Part shown: piece by piece, positions 62,986 through 64,000 of the stretch
Layout of the letters: each line of letters opens with the position of its first letter
How positions within the stretch are numbered: position 1 is the first letter of the stretch
Assembly (NCBI RefSeq): GCF_009859475.1
Contig: NZ_CP044549.1
Location: forward strand, 5,208,001 to 5,272,000
Direction: 5' to 3'
From: Hydrogenophaga sp. BPS33
GTDB taxonomy: Bacteria; Pseudomonadota; Gammaproteobacteria; Burkholderiales; Burkholderiaceae_C
DNA: 64,000 bases
Translations under genes and position numbers: made by a program
Notes under the pieces: model-generated
The model's input: the letters and a program-made list of their open reading frames with translations, nothing else
Databases searched by the model: none
What the model was told of the DNA's origin: nothing

Positions 62986-63879
62986 TCAGGGCGCGAACGT
63001 GTAGTTCTGGCCACCACGGCTGGCGATCTTGGTCGCGCCGATGCGGTTGCCGAGTTCGGCGCAACGGCGCAGTGGCCAACCCTGCTCCAGGCCATGCAAC
63101 AGCGCAGCGCGGAAGGCGTCGCCACAACCGGTCGGGTCCACGATCTCGGCGGCCGCGACACCGGCGACGTGTTCCTTCTTCGCCGAACCGTCCCACACAT
63201 CACAACCTTGCGCCCCCAGCGTGACGATGAGCCCGCGCACCTGCGCGGCGATCTCGTCCAGCGTGAGCCCGGTGCGCTCGCACAGCATCTGAGCTTCGTA
63301 GTCGTTGAGCGTGACCCAGCTGGCCAGCGCGATGAACTGGCGCAGTTCTTCGCCGTTGAACATGGGCAGGCCTTGGCCCGGATCGAACACGAAGGGCACG
63401 CCGGCGTCGTGCAGCTGGCGCGCGTGCGTGAGCATGGCATCACGGCCATCGGGCGAGATGATGGCCACGGCGATGTCCTTGCGCGAAGGCACCGGGTTCT
63501 GGTGCGCCAGCGACATCGCGCCCGGGTGGAACGCGGTGATCTGGTTGTTGTCGCGGTCGGTCATGATCATGGCCTGCGCGGTGTAGCTCTCGGCCGTGGT
63601 CGACACGTGGCCGACATCCACTCCCAGCGCGCGCATGCGATCGAGGTATTCCTGGCCATCCTCGTTGCCCAGCATGGCCAGCGGTACCGCTTGCGCGCCG
63701 AGTTGGCGCAAACCATAAACGATGTTGCCCGCGCATCCGCCGTATTCGCGGCGCAATCCCGGTACGAGAAACGACACATTGAGGATATGCAATTGGCTGG
63801 GCAGGATTTGCTCGGCGAATCGACCCTCGAAGGTCATGATGGTGTCAAAGGCCAGCGAACCACAAACAAGAATAGGCAT
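62986..63879 (-). CDS. PfkB-family carbohydrate/nucleoside kinase
   Basis: 297 aa. N-terminal PILVCGSLAFDTIM and GGCAGNIVYGLRQLG (sugar-binding region), catalytic Asp254 in DPTGCGDAFRAALL. Sequence resembles proteins annotated as adenosine or carbohydrate kinases; substrate is unproven. It follows a probable DUF3426 gene by 15 bases and converges on the H1-like gene. Confidence 0.88.
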   Translation of the reverse strand: MPILVCGSLAFDTIMTFEGRFAEQILPSQLHILNVSFLVPGLRREYGGCAGNIVYGLRQLGAQAVPLAMLGNEDGQEYLDRMRALGVDVGHVSTTAESYTAQAMIMTDRDNNQITAFHPGAMSLAHQNPVPSRKDIAVAIISPDGRDAMLTHARQLHDAGVPFVFDPGQGLPMFNGEELRQFIALASWVTLNDYEAQMLCERTGLTLDEIAAQVRGLIVTLGAQGCDVWDGSAKKEHVAGVAAAEIVDPTGCGDAFRAALLHGLEQGWPLRRCAELGNRIGATKIASRGGQNYTFAP

Positions 63880-63894
63880 GAAGAGTTTCCGTCG

Positions 63895-64000
63895 TCAGGG
63901 ATAAAAAACCAGGGCGTTGTAGCCGGCCATGGGCGTGGATTCGCCCACCGCGAGCGCCAATCGAAATTGAACCGTAATGGATCCGTTGGCCGGCAACACG
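63895..64000 (-). CDS. C-terminal fragment of a probable DUF3426 zinc-ribbon protein (cut by right edge)
   Basis: Thirty-four codons ending in TGA at 63895-63897: the translation ends ...SITVQFRLALAVGESTPMAG then YNALVFYP. A C-terminus of the type GYxxxxFYP and the position just before a PfkB kinase gene agree with the DUF3426 family of betaproteobacteria, but only the tail is visible, so the name is tentative. Confidence 0.5.
   Translation of the reverse strand, partial: VLPANGSITVQFRLALAVGESTPMAGYNALVFYP

Overview
The window is 64 kb of high-GC chromosomal DNA from a betaproteobacterium. Burkholderiales, and most likely Comamonadaceae (Hydrogenophaga-like), is inferred from several things: chromosomal type IV pilus regulation by PilG/PilH/PilI/PilJ and PilS/PilR, Bug-type (TctC) solute-binding proteins beside catabolic genes, class Ia nrdAB followed by a lysine/alanine-rich histone H1-like gene, and many ATGA/GTGA/TTGA gene overlaps. 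I see one tRNA, no rRNA, no CRISPR array and no intact insertion sequence or prophage.

Layout. 0-2 kb (minus): a pilG-pilH-pilI-pilJ chemotaxis-like operon that runs off the left edge, then rubredoxin. 2.3-11.3 kb: housekeeping genes (ThiD-like kinase, hemL, purH, dusB-fis, a YqaA membrane protein, an MFS carrier, a pseudouridine synthase-like protein without the usual catalytic Asp, and ychF). 11.3-13.4 kb: a less GC-rich patch with an inverted ychF remnant and two small RRM RNA-binding protein genes. 13.4-16.7 kb: an Asp/Glu racemase and an M81 metallopeptidase divergent from a LysR regulator. 16.7-21.5 kb: MOSC protein, UbiH-like hydroxylase, DsbC and an M61 peptidase. 21.5-25 kb: phenylacetate-type catabolic genes (paaK, paaI, paaG; paaF-like divergent) and tRNA-Met(CAT). 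25-28.3 kb: YaeQ, a methyltransferase, a small exported protein and miaB.

28.3-35.5 kb is the most interesting region. A GlrK/QseG/GlrR (QseE-QseG-QseF) cascade is followed by opgG-opgH for osmoregulated periplasmic glucans. Between glrR and opgG there are two perfect TGTC-N10-GACA palindromes (the GlrR operator described in enterobacteria) and a near-consensus sigma-54 -24/-12 promoter. Its predicted +1 is the A of the opgG ATG. This suggests that GlrR with sigma-54 drives glucan synthesis here, possibly from a leaderless mRNA.

35.6-39.1 kb: two small exported proteins of unknown function and a hybrid histidine kinase/LuxR-type regulator pair. 39.2-39.5 kb: two tandem copies of a 148-bp element with terminal inverted repeats. 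39.6-45.4 kb: a tightly packed SDR-FMO-symporter-epimerase-EamA operon divergent from an IclR regulator. 45.4-50.3 kb: two Bug protein/amidohydrolase pairs flanking one LysR gene, with similar palindromes in front of both Bug genes. 50.3-53.5 kb: a PNPOx-like protein, ffh, a CcsA/YpjD-like protein and a PP0621-type small protein. 53.5-57.5 kb: pilS-pilR-ampD. 57.5-64 kb: nrdA behind two NrdR boxes that bracket a sigma-70 promoter, nrdB, the histone H1-like gene, a PfkB kinase and the end of a probable DUF3426 gene.
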